A model generated the notes under the pieces. It did no database searches and was not told the DNA's origin. It saw nothing but the letters and a program-made list of their open reading frames with translations. Shown here one piece after another: positions 1 to 13,808 of a stretch of DNA of 64,000 nt. Origin of the DNA: Immundisolibacter cernigliae (GTDB lineage Bacteria > Pseudomonadota > Gammaproteobacteria > Immundisolibacterales > Immundisolibacteraceae); contig NZ_CP014671.1 of NCBI RefSeq assembly GCF_001697225.1, forward strand, positions 1,488,001 through 1,552,000, written 5' to 3'. The translations under genes were made by a program, and so were the position numbers. The stretch's first letter is position 1; each line of letters starts with the position of its first letter.

Positions 1-36
1 CATACCGCCCAGCAGCCGCAGGCGCTGGACATCTGA
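1..36 (+). CDS. rplM: 50S ribosomal protein L13, C-terminal end only
   Basis: The first 11 codons visible read [11 protein letters not shown] followed by TGA. This matches the conserved L13 C-terminus (E. coli ends in AAQQPQVLDI), and rpsI follows 22 bases later, the standard rplM–rpsI pair. The gene is cut by the window edge, so nothing can be said about the rest of the protein. Confidence 0.9.
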   Translation, partial: HTAQQPQALDI

Positions 37-58
37 TTCACGCAGTTCGGACTCCGTC

Positions 59-454
59 ATGCCAGTAGTGCAGAACAAGATCTCGGTTGGCCGCCGCAAG
101 TCGGCCTCGGCGCGCGTCATCCTGCGCCTGGGCAAGGGCGCCATCTCCATCAACGGCCGCAGCCTGGACGACTATTTCGGTCGTCCGACCTCGCGCATGC
201 TGGTCCGCCAGCCGCTGGAGCTGGTCGGCAGGCCGGAGAGCTTCGACCTGCGCATTACCGTCCAGGGCGGTGGGCCCAACGGACAGGCCGGCGCCATCCG
301 GCACGGCATCACCCGCGCCCTGATCGAGTTCGACGAAACCTTCCGCCCGGCCCTGCGCAAGGCCGGTTACGTGACGCGCGACGCGCGCGAGGTCGAGCGC
401 AAGAAGGTCGGCCTGCACAAGGCGCGGCGCGCGCCCCAGTTCTCCAAGCGTTGA
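59..454 (+). CDS. rpsI: 30S ribosomal protein S9
   Basis: This 131-residue protein matches S9 in length. Near the N-terminus it has the family signature of a basic segment ([11 protein letters not shown]). The central stretch [19 protein letters not shown] is typical. It ends in the conserved basic tail RRAPQFSKR, which in S9 reaches toward the P-site tRNA. It follows rplM by 22 bases, so the two are almost certainly one transcript. The start ATG at 59 gives [14 protein letters not shown] with the expected N-terminal length. Nothing unusual is seen. Confidence 0.98.
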   Translation: MPVVQNKISVGRRKSASARVILRLGKGAISINGRSLDDYFGRPTSRMLVRQPLELVGRPESFDLRITVQGGGPNGQAGAIRHGITRALIEFDETFRPALRKAGYVTRDAREVERKKVGLHKARRAPQFSKR

Positions 455-475
455 TCGGCGCCGGGGGATTCCGGG

Positions 476-549
476 TGGGGGATCGTCCAACGGTAGGACA
501 ACGGACTCTGACTCCGTCAATCTAGGTTCGAATCCTAGTCCCCCAGCCA
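476..549 (+). tRNA. tRNA-Gln (anticodon CUG)
   Basis: A full cloverleaf can be drawn. The acceptor stem TGGGGGA pairs with TCCCCCA (539–545), followed by discriminator G and an encoded CCA (547–549). The anticodon loop CTCTGAC gives anticodon CTG, and the T arm contains GGTTCGAATCC. It lies between rpsI and argC and is followed directly by a strong terminator. The second Gln isoacceptor (UUG) is 15 kb away on the other strand. Confidence 0.96.
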
Positions 550-562
550 CTACGCTTTTCCG

Positions 563-597
563 AAAAGCCCGGCCTGCTCGTCATGCCGGGCTTTTTT
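563..597 (+). terminator. Rho-independent terminator after tRNA-Gln
   Basis: The inverted repeat AAAAGCCCGGC (563–573) / GCCGGGCTTTT is followed by a T run ending at 597, with an 11-base loop. It closes the rplM–rpsI–tRNA-Gln unit before argC. Because the left arm starts with A residues, it could also work in the minus direction. Confidence 0.9.
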
Positions 598-654
598 GTT
601 GTGCACAGGGTTTAGGTCTACCTTTGCCGGACAGGCAAGGACGGGGGATCGATC

Positions 655-1686
655 ATGATCAAAGTGGCAATCGTCGGCGGTACCGGCTACACCGGGGTCG
701 AACTGCTGCGTCTGTTGGTACAGCATCCGCAGGTGGAGCTGGCCGTCATCACCTCCCGCGGCGAAGCGGGTCGGCCGGTCAGCGATCTGTTTCCAAGCCT
801 GTCCGGACGGCTCGATCTTGCATTCCGCGAGGTCGATGTGCGGGCACTTGCCACCTGCGATGTGGTGTTTTTTGCCACGCCCAACGGCGTTGCCATGCAG
901 CAGGTGCCGACGCTGCTGGATGCCGGTGCGCGGGTCATCGATCTGGCGGCCGACTTTCGCCTGCGCGATCCGGCCGTCTGGGAGCGCTGGTACGGCATGC
1001 CGCACGCCTGTCCGCAGTTTCTGGAAGAAGCCGTCTACGGTCTGCCGGAACTGAACCGCGAGCGCATCGCCGGCGCCCGCCTGATCGCCAATCCGGGCTG
1101 TTATCCGACGGCGGTGACGCTCGGCCTGTTGCCGCTGCTCGAAGCCGGCCTCGTCGATCCTGGCGAGCTGGTGGCGGATTGCAAGTCCGGCGTCAGTGGC
1201 GCTGGGCGGCACGCGCGCGCCGACCTGTCGTTCTGCGAGACCAATGAGAATTTCAAGGCCTATGGCGTGTTTGCCCACCGCCACCAGCCGGAAATCGTGC
1301 AGAACCTCGGTACGGTAACGACCGGCGCGGCGCTGGACCTGACCTTCGTGCCGCATCTGTTGCCGCTGAACCGCGGTATCCACGCCACGCTGTATGCCCG
1401 CCTGCACGCCGGTGCGGCAACCGACCTGCAGGCGCTGTATGAATCCCGCTACCGGGACGAGCCGTTCGTGCGCGTGTTGTCGGCCGGCAGCCACCCGCAG
1501 CTGAGCGAAGTGCGCGCCGGCAACGATTGCGCAATCGCCGTGCACGTGTCCGGCAAGCGCGTGGTGGTGCTGTCGGTGATCGACAATCTGGTCAAGGGCG
1601 CCGCCGGCCAGGCGATCCAGAACATGAACCTGATGTTTGGACTCGACGAGACGCTGGGTCTGCGCCAGCCGGCCCTGGCGCCTTGA
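655..1686 (+). CDS. argC: N-acetyl-gamma-glutamyl-phosphate reductase
   Basis: ArgC reduces N-acetylglutamyl phosphate to the semialdehyde with NADPH in arginine synthesis. The 343-residue protein starts with a Rossmann fold motif ([11 protein letters not shown], residues 4–14). The catalytic cysteine lies in NPGCYPTA (C149), and the segment HRHQPEI has the substrate-binding histidines. The ATG at 655 is preceded by a purine-rich GGGGGA. Length matches the roughly 340-residue class. The stop overlaps the next start by one base (TGATG), which suggests translational coupling with the downstream membrane protein. Confidence 0.97.
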   Translation: MIKVAIVGGTGYTGVELLRLLVQHPQVELAVITSRGEAGRPVSDLFPSLSGRLDLAFREVDVRALATCDVVFFATPNGVAMQQVPTLLDAGARVIDLAADFRLRDPAVWERWYGMPHACPQFLEEAVYGLPELNRERIAGARLIANPGCYPTAVTLGLLPLLEAGLVDPGELVADCKSGVSGAGRHARADLSFCETNENFKAYGVFAHRHQPEIVQNLGTVTTGAALDLTFVPHLLPLNRGIHATLYARLHAGAATDLQALYESRYRDEPFVRVLSAGSHPQLSEVRAGNDCAIAVHVSGKRVVVLSVIDNLVKGAAGQAIQNMNLMFGLDETLGLRQPALAP

Positions 1687-2345
1687 TGGCCCGTTCGCCG
1701 CCATGGGTGTGGCGGTGCGTGGCAAGTCTGCTCGTTGGAATATTGCTCGCGACGGTGGGCGCGCGCCTGCTTGATCGGCGGGTGCCGCAAAAGCCCCCGG
1801 CCCAGCCGACCGACATGGCGCTGCGCGAACAGAATGCGGCGCTTCGGCAGCTGCAGGTGGTGGACCGCGAGGCGCAGGCAATGCTGCGTGAACAGATTGC
1901 CAGACTCAGCGCGCAAAACAGTGAACTCAGCCGGCGTCTTGCCCTGCTGCGTGGGGTGTTGGCGCCTGACGGGCAGGCGCCGGAACTGGGCGTCGCCGAT
2001 CTGCTGCTCAGTCCACAGGCTGACGGTGGGCGCATCGGGTATCGCCTGCTGCTGGCGCGGGTCGCGTCGCCACTGGCCGATGGCAAGCTGACCGGGCGAG
2101 CTGAACTATGGAGTCTCGGTGAGTTGGATGGGCGGCCACAGGAAATTCGGGTGGCACAGTTGCGGCTGGCTTTGCAGCGACTGCAGACTTTTTCCGGCAC
2201 CTTGGTGTTGCCGGCCGGGTTTCGGCCGCAGCGGCTGCGGGTGGTTCTGGAGCCCCGCGGGCAGGCGCCACTGCCGTTCGAGTTCGCCTGGCAGGAGTTG
2301 ATTGCCGCCGGCCAGCCCATGACGGCAGCAACTCCGCTACCCTAA
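1686..2345 (+). CDS. Membrane-anchored coiled-coil protein, DUF6776-like
   Basis: This 219-residue protein has one N-terminal membrane segment (about residues 6–25, CVASLLVGILLATVGARLL). A predicted coiled coil follows at about 40–90, rich in Leu, Gln, Glu and Arg (LREQNAALRQLQ and AMLREQIARLSAQNSELSRR). The C-terminal half is beta-rich. The architecture and its place between argC and erpA match uncharacterised proteins found at this position in pseudomonads, for which I recall the DUF6776 label. The start ATG overlaps the argC stop. No catalytic motif is visible; a role at the inner membrane or envelope is inference. Confidence 0.75.
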   Translation: MARSPPWVWRCVASLLVGILLATVGARLLDRRVPQKPPAQPTDMALREQNAALRQLQVVDREAQAMLREQIARLSAQNSELSRRLALLRGVLAPDGQAPELGVADLLLSPQADGGRIGYRLLLARVASPLADGKLTGRAELWSLGELDGRPQEIRVAQLRLALQRLQTFSGTLVLPAGFRPQRLRVVLEPRGQAPLPFEFAWQELIAAGQPMTAATPLP

Positions 2346-2399
2346 GAAGGTCTGAGGTTTGTGAGCGCGCCTGCGCTTGTTGTTTTCCGGAGTATCCCC

Positions 2400-2738
2400 A
2401 TGCCGAATACCGCACCAGTCCTGTTCACCGAAAGCGCTGCCCGGCGGGTGGGCGAGCTGATCGTCGAGGAAGGCAACCCGCAGCTGAAGCTGCGCGTGTT
2501 CATCAGCGGCGGCGGCTGCTCGGGTTTTCAGTACGGTTTCACGTTCGACGAGAACGTGGACGAAGGTGACTGCGCAGTGGCAACCGAGGGCGTGACCTTG
2601 CTGATCGATCCGCTCAGCCTGCAGTACATGGAAGGCGCCGAGATCGATTACCGGGAAGACTTCCAGGGCGCGCAGTTCGTGATCCGCAATCCGCAGGCCA
2701 CGACGACCTGCGGGTGCGGGTCGTCCTTCAGCGTCTGA
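2400..2738 (+). CDS. erpA: Iron–sulfur cluster insertion protein ErpA (A-type carrier)
   Basis: A-type carriers hold Fe–S clusters and pass them to target enzymes. The 112-residue reading from ATG 2400 has the three conserved cysteines: C40 in GGGCSGF, and C104 and C106 in the terminal [11 protein letters not shown]. An in-frame upstream start at 2361 would add 13 poorly conserved residues; the ATG at 2400 has a GGAG 8 bases upstream and gives the family's normal length. Placement next to argC and anmK is the conserved erpA locus. ErpA rather than IscA is chosen because no isc genes are nearby. Confidence 0.93.
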   Translation: MPNTAPVLFTESAARRVGELIVEEGNPQLKLRVFISGGGCSGFQYGFTFDENVDEGDCAVATEGVTLLIDPLSLQYMEGAEIDYREDFQGAQFVIRNPQATTTCGCGSSFSV

Positions 2739-2797
2739 GGGAGCCGTTTCGTTCGCTCATGCCGATGTTTGAGGACCGCTGGCTATCCGGCGGTTCC

Positions 2798-3925
2798 TCA
2801 GGCGCCAGGTCGTCCGGGCAGATACACGCAGCCGAGGATCACCGGCCGTCGTGCGCCGGTGATCCGGCTAAGATCCAGCGCGGTTTCATGAATGCGCTGG
2901 CGGGCCAACCAGGCAAAGGCCAAGGCCTCCACCCATTGCGGGTCCACGCCGGCAGCGGCCGTGGTCGCGACCCGCAGCGGCGTAAGGCGCCGGGCAAGGC
3001 GGCCGAGAAGATCCGTGTTGCGCGCGCCGCCCCCGCAGACCAGTAATTCCTCGACTTCGCCTCGACCGTCCAGGGCCCGCGCAACGCCGGCGGCGGTAAA
3101 TTCCGCCAGCGTCGCCTGCACGTCGGCCGGATGCAGGTTTGCGAATCCGGCCAGTACGGTGTCCAGCCAGCGCAGATTGAAATCCTCGCGCCCGGTACTC
3201 TTGGGCGGCGGGCGGGCAATGAACGGATGCGCCAGCAAGGCGGCCAGCAGCTGCCGGTCGGCCGTGCCCAGTGCGGCGAACCGGCCCTCGGCGTCGTAGG
3301 GCTGTCCGAGGTGCCGTACAGCCCAAGCGTCCAGCAGCACATTGCCGGGACCGACATCCCAGCCGCTCGTGTCGGCGCCCAGCAGCGACACATTCGCCAT
3401 GCCGCCCAGGTTCAGCACCGCACGTCGGCGGCCGGCAGTGCCGAAGGCCGCCTGGTGAAAGGCCGGTGCCAGCGGCGCGCCCTGCCCCCCGGCCGCAATG
3501 TCGGCGCTACGAAAATCGGCCACCGTCGGAATGCCGGTACGCGCCGCAATCAGCGCGCAATTGCCGATTTGCAGGCTGTGAGGTGCCGGTCCATCCGGGT
3601 TGTGGCGAATCGTTTGCCCGTGACAGCCGATGGCGCGCACGGCTTGGGCGGGGACCCCCGCCGTGTCCAGCAAACGCAGCGCACAGTCCGCGAAGCGCTG
3701 TCCCAGATCGTGATGCAGCTGCAGGGCCAGGTCGAGGTCTCCCTCTCCCGGGCGCTGCAGCGAATCGAGTTGGTGACGCAAGTCGTCCGTGAGCGCGGCG
3801 CTGTGGGTGGCGCGGATGCGCGGTTGCCCGTTGGGCGAAAACTCGGCCAGAACGCCGTCGATGGCATCCTGGCTGGTGCCGCTCATGAGACCGATGTAGA
3901 GCTCGGCGGGCGGCGGGTCGATCAC
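2798..3925 (-). CDS. anmK: Anhydro-N-acetylmuramic acid kinase
   Basis: AnmK cleaves and phosphorylates 1,6-anhydro-MurNAc released during peptidoglycan turnover, giving MurNAc-6-phosphate for recycling. The 375-residue protein carries the N-terminal phosphate-binding signature GLMSGTSQDAIDG, the IGCHGQTIRH segment, the LNLGGMANVS motif and the late VCGGGARN motif of the ASKHA fold. The GTG at 3925 is chosen because it overlaps the upstream mepM stop as GTGA and gives the normal N-terminus (VIDPPPAELYIGLMSG). Coupling to a murein endopeptidase fits a cell-wall recycling unit. Confidence 0.94.
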   Translation of the reverse strand: MIDPPPAELYIGLMSGTSQDAIDGVLAEFSPNGQPRIRATHSAALTDDLRHQLDSLQRPGEGDLDLALQLHHDLGQRFADCALRLLDTAGVPAQAVRAIGCHGQTIRHNPDGPAPHSLQIGNCALIAARTGIPTVADFRSADIAAGGQGAPLAPAFHQAAFGTAGRRRAVLNLGGMANVSLLGADTSGWDVGPGNVLLDAWAVRHLGQPYDAEGRFAALGTADRQLLAALLAHPFIARPPPKSTGREDFNLRWLDTVLAGFANLHPADVQATLAEFTAAGVARALDGRGEVEELLVCGGGARNTDLLGRLARRLTPLRVATTAAAGVDPQWVEALAFAWLARQRIHETALDLSRITGARRPVILGCVYLPGRPGA

Positions 3926-5259
3926 TGCGCTTGGGCAGGGTCCGTTTGTGCAACCCGGCGCGTTGCCAGTGTCTCCAGTTTCGCCACCCAGCCCGAGGTC
4001 TGGGTCAGGAAATGACGCCGGTAAGCGTCCGGCAGCGGTTGCGCATTCGGAAGGGCTACGGTCAGTGGATCCTTGGTTTGGCCGTTCACCTGGAATTCGT
4101 AATGCAGGTGCGGACCGGTGGCCCATCCGGTGGACCCGACGTAGCCGATGACCTGGCCTTGGTTCACCCGTTGACCGACGCGCATCTTGGGCGCGAAGCG
4201 GCTCAAGTGCGCATAGAGCGTTCGGTTGCCGCGGCCGTGATCGATGATCAGGACATTCCCATAACCGCCCTGCCGTCCGGCGAACGCAACCTGGCCGTCG
4301 CCTGTGACCTGCACGGGGGTGCCGGTAGCGGCGCCGTAATCGACGCCGCGGTGTGGGCGAACGGTTTTGAAAATGGGGTGCAGTCGGTTCGGATTGAAGC
4401 GCGAGGTAATGCGCGTTACCGGCAGCGGGTTGCGGCTGAAGGCCTTGCGCATGCTGCTGCCGTCCGGTTTGTAGACGGCTACCCGGCCGTCCGGATCGGT
4501 GTAGCGCACGGCCCGCAGGACCTTGCCCTTGTTGACGAACTCGGCGGCCAGGATGTCACCGTCGCGTACCTTCTCGCCGTCGGCCGTCAGCTCATTGTAG
4601 ATAACAGCGAAGCGATCACCGGGCTGCAGGTCCTGCGTGAAGTCGATGTCCCAGCCAAACATTTCCGCCAGTTCCAGGACCAAGCGGTCGGACAGCCCGG
4701 CCTGCTGCGCCGACATATATAAGGAGCTGTTGATGACGCCGGCGGCCTGCGCTTGCACGGTTTGGGTCGGCCGGGTGTGCAGGAGTGCGGAGTAGCCGTC
4801 GAAGTCCCGCCGGACCTCCAGCTTGTTCAGCGGGTCGATCTCCAGGTCCAGGGCCATAAGCTCGCCATCGGCTGCACTGGCGCGCAGCACCTGGCCGGGT
4901 TTCAGGTCGAGCAGGGAGCGCGCCTGCTGGCCGGCGTCCATCACGGACTGCACGGTGCCGGGACCAAATCCCATGGCCCGCATGGCCTGAAAGAAACTCT
5001 CGCCGGGCCGGATTCGATGCTCCAGCCAAGCCTCATCGAGCTGCTCGAGGGTGACATCCGCGACCGCCTCGACTTCCGGCAGGGGATAGGGCCTCTCCAC
5101 CGCAGGCGCGTTGAGGCGCTCGGGAATGCTGGCCAGACTCTCGGCGGTGCGCGCCGCGAGCACTGCTACCATGAGTGCCATGGCCGAGCCGAACACCCAC
5201 GGCAGCAGATGACGCGCAGGGCTCGGGTCAGGCGGCGTTGCGCGGTACCCCTTGGACAT
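3922..5259 (-). CDS. mepM: Murein DD-endopeptidase, MepM-like (OapA/LysM-like and M23 domains)
   Basis: This 445-residue protein has one N-terminal membrane anchor (about residues 17–35). A LysM-like/OapA region follows (PGESFFQAMRAMGFGPGTVQ and DLKPGQVLRA). The C-terminal LytM (peptidase M23) domain has an intact zinc site: HRGVDYGAATGTPV supplies His and Asp, and GPHLHYEF supplies the HxH pair. It should cleave peptide cross-links in the periplasm. The start at 5259 (MSKGYRA) is chosen because upstream codons run into the divergent tyrS region; an alternative start slightly upstream cannot be excluded. Its stop overlaps the anmK start by four bases. Confidence 0.9.
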   Translation of the reverse strand: MSKGYRATPPDPSPARHLLPWVFGSAMALMVAVLAARTAESLASIPERLNAPAVERPYPLPEVEAVADVTLEQLDEAWLEHRIRPGESFFQAMRAMGFGPGTVQSVMDAGQQARSLLDLKPGQVLRASAADGELMALDLEIDPLNKLEVRRDFDGYSALLHTRPTQTVQAQAAGVINSSLYMSAQQAGLSDRLVLELAEMFGWDIDFTQDLQPGDRFAVIYNELTADGEKVRDGDILAAEFVNKGKVLRAVRYTDPDGRVAVYKPDGSSMRKAFSRNPLPVTRITSRFNPNRLHPIFKTVRPHRGVDYGAATGTPVQVTGDGQVAFAGRQGGYGNVLIIDHGRGNRTLYAHLSRFAPKMRVGQRVNQGQVIGYVGSTGWATGPHLHYEFQVNGQTKDPLTVALPNAQPLPDAYRRHFLTQTSGWVAKLETLATRRVAQTDPAQAQ

Positions 5260-5478
5260 CCGCAAGCTGGCAGCAGCGGAATGCAAACGGCGGGAGCGGC
5301 GGCTGATAATGATAAGAACCCCTGTCGTATGAGCTTGGCCGCTGGCGGGCAAGTGCGTGCAGTGCAGGTTGCAAGTACAGGTACGACGCACCAGTGACGC
5401 TGCATTCTTCACTTTCGGGTGACAAGATTGCAACCCCAAAGGGCGTGTTTTTGAATTCACCGATCGGGCCAGATTGTG

Positions 5479-6681
5479 ATGCTTGAGGGCGCAAGTAACG
5501 ACCCACTCGAAATGCTTCGACGCGGCGCAGACGAAATTCTCCCGGAGCAGTCGCTCGCAGAGCGGCTGCAGGAGGGACGTCCCCTGCGCATCAAGGCGGG
5601 CTTCGACCCCACCGCGCCGGATCTTCACCTGGGCCACGCGGTCCTGTTGGGCAAGCTTCGCCAGCTGCAGGATCTTGGCCACCAGGTCCTGTTCGTGGTC
5701 GGCGACTTTACGGCGATGATCGGCGATCCGACCGGCCGCAACGCAACGCGCAAGCCGCTCACCCGAGAAGCCATTATTCGCAATGCCGACACCTATCAGC
5801 AGCAGGTGTTCAAGGTTCTCGATCCGCAGCGTACGCAAGTCCTGTTCAACTCGACGTGGCTGGAGCCCCTTGGCGCGGCGGGCATGATCGCACTGGCTGC
5901 GCACACGACTGTCGCGCGCATGCTGGAACGCGACGATTTTTCCCAGCGCTACCGGTCCGGTCAACCGATCGCTGTACATGAGTTCATCTACCCGCTGATG
6001 CAGGGCTACGACTCGGTGGTTCTGGAGGCCGACCTCGAGTTGGGGGGCACCGACCAGAAATTCAACCTCCTGATGGGGCGTCAACTCCAGCAGGCATATG
6101 GCAAGCGCCCCCAGGCGATCCTGACCATGCCGCTGCTCGAGGGGCTCGATGGCGTCAAGAAGATGTCCAAGTCACTGGGGAACTACGTGGGGATCACGGA
6201 CCCCCCGAACGAAATGTTCGGCAAGCTCATGTCGATCTCGGATGTTCTGATGTGGCGCTACATGGAGCTTTTGAGTTGCCGTACGCCTGCGCAATGCCAG
6301 GATCTGCGGGGGGGCATCGAGGCCGGCCGAAACCCAATGGAGGTCAAGCTGGAACTGGCGGAAGAACTGGTAGCCCGGTTTCACACACCGGAGCAGGGCA
6401 CCGCCGCGCGCCGCGCTTTCGTCGAACGCTTCCGTCACGGAGAGCTGCCCCAGGACCTGCCGGTGCTCCGACTCGATGCTCCAGCAGGACTCATGGTCGG
6501 GCTTGCGCTGCAGCGGGCGGCGCTCGCGGGCAGTAATTCGGAGGCGATGCGCCTGATCAGCCAGGGCGCCGTGCGTGTCGATGGGGTCCGAATTGACGAC
6601 CCGAAGCGCGTTCTGGGCGCAGGTAGCGAATACCTGGTTCAGGTTGGAAAACGACGTGCGTGCCGTATCTTTATGACATAG
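5479..6681 (+). CDS. tyrS: Tyrosine–tRNA ligase
   Basis: This class I synthetase of about 400 residues has the ATP-site HLGH (around residue 50) and KMSKS motifs. The C-terminal region [20 protein letters not shown] is the S4 RNA-binding domain. A GTG directly precedes the ATG at 5479, so the start could be one codon earlier; no strong Shine–Dalgarno is visible for either. The gene is divergent from mepM and ends only 53 bases before the rRNA promoter, an arrangement also present in pseudomonads (tyrZ–rrn). Confidence 0.95.
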   Translation: MLEGASNDPLEMLRRGADEILPEQSLAERLQEGRPLRIKAGFDPTAPDLHLGHAVLLGKLRQLQDLGHQVLFVVGDFTAMIGDPTGRNATRKPLTREAIIRNADTYQQQVFKVLDPQRTQVLFNSTWLEPLGAAGMIALAAHTTVARMLERDDFSQRYRSGQPIAVHEFIYPLMQGYDSVVLEADLELGGTDQKFNLLMGRQLQQAYGKRPQAILTMPLLEGLDGVKKMSKSLGNYVGITDPPNEMFGKLMSISDVLMWRYMELLSCRTPAQCQDLRGGIEAGRNPMEVKLELAEELVARFHTPEQGTAARRAFVERFRHGELPQDLPVLRLDAPAGLMVGLALQRAALAGSNSEAMRLISQGAVRVDGVRIDDPKRVLGAGSEYLVQVGKRRACRIFMT

Positions 6682-6734
6682 AAAGGAAATTTACCGAGCT
6701 CTACAGGAAGTCACAAAATATTCGTTCCCCCCGG

Positions 6735-6763
6735 TTGACGCGCCCCCGAAGCTCATGAATAAT
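6735..6763 (+). promoter_or_regulatory. rRNA operon promoter
   Basis: TTGACG (6735–6740) and AATAAT (6758–6763) are separated by 17 bases, close to the sigma-70 consensus. It is followed by GC-rich sequence like an rRNA discriminator. It sits about 155 bases before the mature 16S end and 53 bases after tyrS. An AT-rich stretch just upstream (CACAAAATATTCG) could serve as an UP element. Confidence 0.8.
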
Positions 6764-6920
6764 TCGCCTCCCTCGCCGGTCACGAACCGGCCCGCTCTTT
6801 GAAAAACCGAGATCAGGTAATTTGTGTGGGCGCTTGCGTCTGAAGGTTAGTCAAACCTGCTTGAGATAAGGGGTTCGCCCCTTGGAAACCGAATCAAGAC
6901 TGTTCGCAGTCTTCGGTATT
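6764..6920 (+). other. rRNA leader with boxA and pre-16S processing arm
   Basis: CGCTCTTTGAAAA at about 6793–6805 resembles the boxA antitermination element (consensus TGCTCTTTAACAA). The stretch 6811–6846 is the 5' arm of the pre-16S stem; it pairs with about 8477–8513 beyond the 16S 3' end, with only scattered mismatches and G·U pairs. This is the expected RNase III substrate. No coding sequence is seen here. Confidence 0.75.
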
Positions 6921-8464
<1,544 letters not shown>

Positions 8465-8531
8465 AAAGATGACGTGCCTTTCAGGCGCGAGCGTCCGCAC
8501 AAGTTACTTGATCTTGCTTAAGCCCAGTCAT

Positions 8532-8608
8532 GGGTCTGTAGCTCAGTTGGTCAGAGCGCACCCCTGATAAGGGTGAGGTCGGTGGTTCAAATCCACCCAG
8601 ACCCACCA
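8532..8608 (+). tRNA. tRNA-Ile (anticodon GAU)
   Basis: This 77-base cloverleaf has acceptor stem GGGTCTG / CAGACCC and an encoded CCA. The anticodon loop CTGATAA gives GAT. It occupies the usual place in the 16S–23S spacer. Confidence 0.98.
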
Positions 8609-8615
8609 GTGGTGC

Positions 8616-8691
8616 GGGGCCATAGCTCAGCTGGGAGAGCGCCTGCTTTGCACGCAGGAGGTCGGCGGTTCGATCCCGCCTGGCTCCACCA
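8616..8691 (+). tRNA. tRNA-Ala (anticodon UGC)
   Basis: This 76-base cloverleaf has acceptor stem GGGGCCA / TGGCTCC and an encoded CCA. The anticodon loop TTTGCAC gives TGC. It follows tRNA-Ile by 7 bases, the usual Ile–Ala spacer pair. Confidence 0.98.
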
Positions 8692-8702
8692 AGGCCTGAG
8701 GT

Positions 8703-8740
8703 AATATCAAACATCTGTATTTTTGCTGATGTTTGATATT
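8703..8740 (+). repeat. Perfect AT-rich hairpin in the rRNA spacer
   Basis: AATATCAAACATC (8703–8715) and GATGTTTGATATT (8728–8740) form a perfect 13-bp stem with a 12-base loop, 11 bases after tRNA-Ala. It is far more AT-rich than its surroundings. It could be a processing site that separates tRNA-Ala from pre-23S; this is inference. Confidence 0.85.
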
Positions 8741-8854
8741 GTCGTGTCGGTATAGCGCCGGCAGACAATGCTATTTAAAAATTCGGAAAGAGAATTGAAG
8801 CCGCATTTATCAGCGAGTTTGGCCTGATTTCAACCAGTGTGGTTGGGGTTATAT

Positions 8855-11749
<2,895 letters not shown>

Positions 11750-11817
11750 ATAACACCCAACCAGGCTGGGCGGCATCAAATTCTCTTTCTGAATACAGGG
11801 CATGCGCCCTGACAGTT

Positions 11818-11935
11818 TGCCTGGCGGAAATAGCAAGTGGGAACCACCCGATCCCATTCCGAACTCGGAAGTGAAACCACTGTGCGCCGATGATAGTGTG
11901 GGTTCGCCCATGTGAAAGTAGGTCACCGCCAGGCT
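11818..11935 (+). rRNA. rrf: 5S ribosomal RNA
   Basis: TGCCTGGCGG at the 5' end pairs with CCGCCAGGC at the 3' end. The conserved CCGAACTCGGAAGTGAAAC segment lies inside. The length of about 118 bases is normal. A terminator follows immediately. Confidence 0.97.
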
Positions 11936-11945
11936 TTTAACATCA

Positions 11946-11975
11946 CCCCCTTGAGGCATTCCTCAAGGGGGTTTT
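11946..11975 (+). terminator. rRNA operon terminator
   Basis: CCCCCTTGAGG (11946–11956) and CCTCAAGGGGG (11961–11971) form a perfect 11-bp stem with loop CATT. TTTT and a further TTT follow. It ends the rrn transcript 10 bases after 5S. Confidence 0.95.
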
Positions 11976-12051
11976 CGTTTGCGCGTTGCGTGGCAGGGTG
12001 GCTCGCGGGCAGTAGCCCACGGAGATAACGGGCCGAAGTCGCTACCGAAGA

Positions 12052-13143
12052 TCAGACGTTGAAGCGGAAATGGATTACGTCGCCATCCTTGACGATGTAC
12101 TCCTTGCCTTCCAGGCGCCATTTGCCAGCTTCCTTAGCGCCGGCTTCGCCCTTGTAGGCGATGAAGTCGTCGTAGGCGATGACCTCGGCGCGGATGAAGC
12201 CGCGCTCGAAGTCGGTGTGGATGACGGCCGCCGCTTGCGGGGCGGTGGCGCCCTGGTGCACGGTCCAGGCGCGCACTTCCTTTACGCCGGCGGTGAAGTA
12301 GGTTTGCAGGCCAAGCAACCGGTAGCCGGCGCGGATGACGCGGTCCAGGCCCGGTTCCTCCAGGCCAAGATCGGCCAGAAAATCGCCGCGCGCGGCGGGG
12401 TCCAGCTGCGCCAGTTCGGCTTCGATGGCGGCACTGACGGCCACCACTTCCGCGCCCTCTGCCGCCGCGTGGTGCTGCACGGCGTCCAGCAGCGGATTGT
12501 CGGTGAAGCCGTCCTCGGCCACGTTGGCGATATAGACCACCGGCTTTGCGGTGAGCAGGTGCAACTCGTCCAGCGGCGCGGATTCGTCCGCGGATAGACG
12601 CAGGCTGCGTACCGGTTTTGCCGCATCGAGGCAGGCGCGCGCGCGTTCCAGCAGCGCTTGTTCGGCCAGCGCGGCCTTGTCGCCGGTCTTGGTGCGCTTG
12701 CCGACGCGCTGCAGGGCGCGCTCGACGGTTTCAAGGTCGGCCAGAGCCAGTTCCGTATCGATCACCTCGATATCACGCAGCGGATCGACGCCGCCGGCCA
12801 CGTGCACCACGTCGTCGTTCTCGAAACAGCGCACCACGTGGGCGATGGCCTCGGTCTCGCGGATGTTGGCCAGGAACTGGTTGCCCAGGCCCTCGCCCTT
12901 GGATGCACCGGCCACAAGGCCTGCGATGTCGACAAAGGTCATGCTGGTCGGCACGATTTTTTGCGGCTTGACGATGGCGGCCAGCCGATCCAGGCGCGGG
13001 TCCGGCATGGCGACGATGCCCACGTGTGGGTCGATGGTGCAGAACGGGTAGTTCTCGGCCGCGATGCCGGCCTGCGTAAGGGCGTTGAAGAGGGTCGACT
13101 TGCCGACGTTGGGCAGACCGACGATGCCACAGCGAAAACCCAT
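12052..13143 (-). CDS. ychF: Redox-regulated ATPase/GTPase YchF
   Basis: YchF (OLA1 family) is a ribosome-associated P-loop NTPase that usually prefers ATP. The 363-residue protein has G1 GLPNVGKST (residues 8–16), G3 [20 protein letters not shown] and a C-terminal TGS domain ending in the family-typical [13 protein letters not shown] purine-rich AGGA lies upstream of the ATG. It is the last gene of the prs–rplY–pth–ychF run, the same order as in pseudomonads. Its 3' end approaches the rRNA terminator. Confidence 0.97.
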   Translation of the reverse strand: MGFRCGIVGLPNVGKSTLFNALTQAGIAAENYPFCTIDPHVGIVAMPDPRLDRLAAIVKPQKIVPTSMTFVDIAGLVAGASKGEGLGNQFLANIRETEAIAHVVRCFENDDVVHVAGGVDPLRDIEVIDTELALADLETVERALQRVGKRTKTGDKAALAEQALLERARACLDAAKPVRSLRLSADESAPLDELHLLTAKPVVYIANVAEDGFTDNPLLDAVQHHAAAEGAEVVAVSAAIEAELAQLDPAARGDFLADLGLEEPGLDRVIRAGYRLLGLQTYFTAGVKEVRAWTVHQGATAPQAAAVIHTDFERGFIRAEVIAYDDFIAYKGEAGAKEAGKWRLEGKEYIVKDGDVIHFRFNV

Positions 13144-13191
13144 GGGGTGATTCCTGCAAACTGAAGTGAACGTCGCCTGAGCGACGCCGCG

Positions 13192-13782
13192 CTAGCGGGC
13201 GTCCGCGCGCGGCGGACGGGTATTGAGCAATTGCATGACCGGCGCGGTTTCGCCGGCCAGCAGGCGCGGCAGCAGGGCGAGCGCGCAGTCGATGGCGCCC
13301 TCGATCAGCCGTGCCTGGTCGGCCGGCGGCCCACTGAGCACGTAGGGCGTGACCAGCGCCGCAGCGCCGGGGTGACCGATGCCGATCCGCAGGCGCAAAA
13401 ACGCCGGTGAGTTCAGCGCGCCGATGGTGCTGCGCAGGCCGTTGTGCCCGCCGTGGCCGCCGCCCGCCTTCAGGCGTATGTCGCCGGGCGGCAGGTCAAG
13501 TTCGTCATGCGCCACCAGTATCTGTTCCGGCGCGATGCGGTAATAGGCGGCCAGCGCCTGCACTGCACGGCCGCTGTCGTTCATGAAGGTCTGCGGCTTG
13601 AGCAGCCGCACGTCGCAATGTGGCCGGTGCCAGGTCGCAACCTCGCCGTGAAAGCGGCTTTCAGATTTGAACGACAGACGCTCGCCGGCCGCCAGGCGCT
13701 CCACAAAAGCAAAGCCCGCGTTGTGCCGGGTGTTGGCATAACGCGGGCCTGGATTGCCGAGGCCGACGATCAGTTCGACCAT
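13192..13782 (-). CDS. pth: Peptidyl-tRNA hydrolase
   Basis: Pth releases tRNA from peptidyl-tRNA that drops off the ribosome. The 196-residue protein has the N-terminal GLGNPGPRYANTRHNAGF, including the catalytic His and the substrate Asn. Further conserved segments are KPQTFMNDSGRAV and HDELDLPPGDIRLKAGGGHGGHNGL. Length is normal. It lies 26 bases after rplY and before ychF on the same strand. Confidence 0.97.
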   Translation of the reverse strand: MVELIVGLGNPGPRYANTRHNAGFAFVERLAAGERLSFKSESRFHGEVATWHRPHCDVRLLKPQTFMNDSGRAVQALAAYYRIAPEQILVAHDELDLPPGDIRLKAGGGHGGHNGLRSTIGALNSPAFLRLRIGIGHPGAAALVTPYVLSGPPADQARLIEGAIDCALALLPRLLAGETAPVMQLLNTRPPRADAR

Positions 13783-13808
13783 GTCTCTGCCCCGCCGTCG
13801 GGGCGCGA

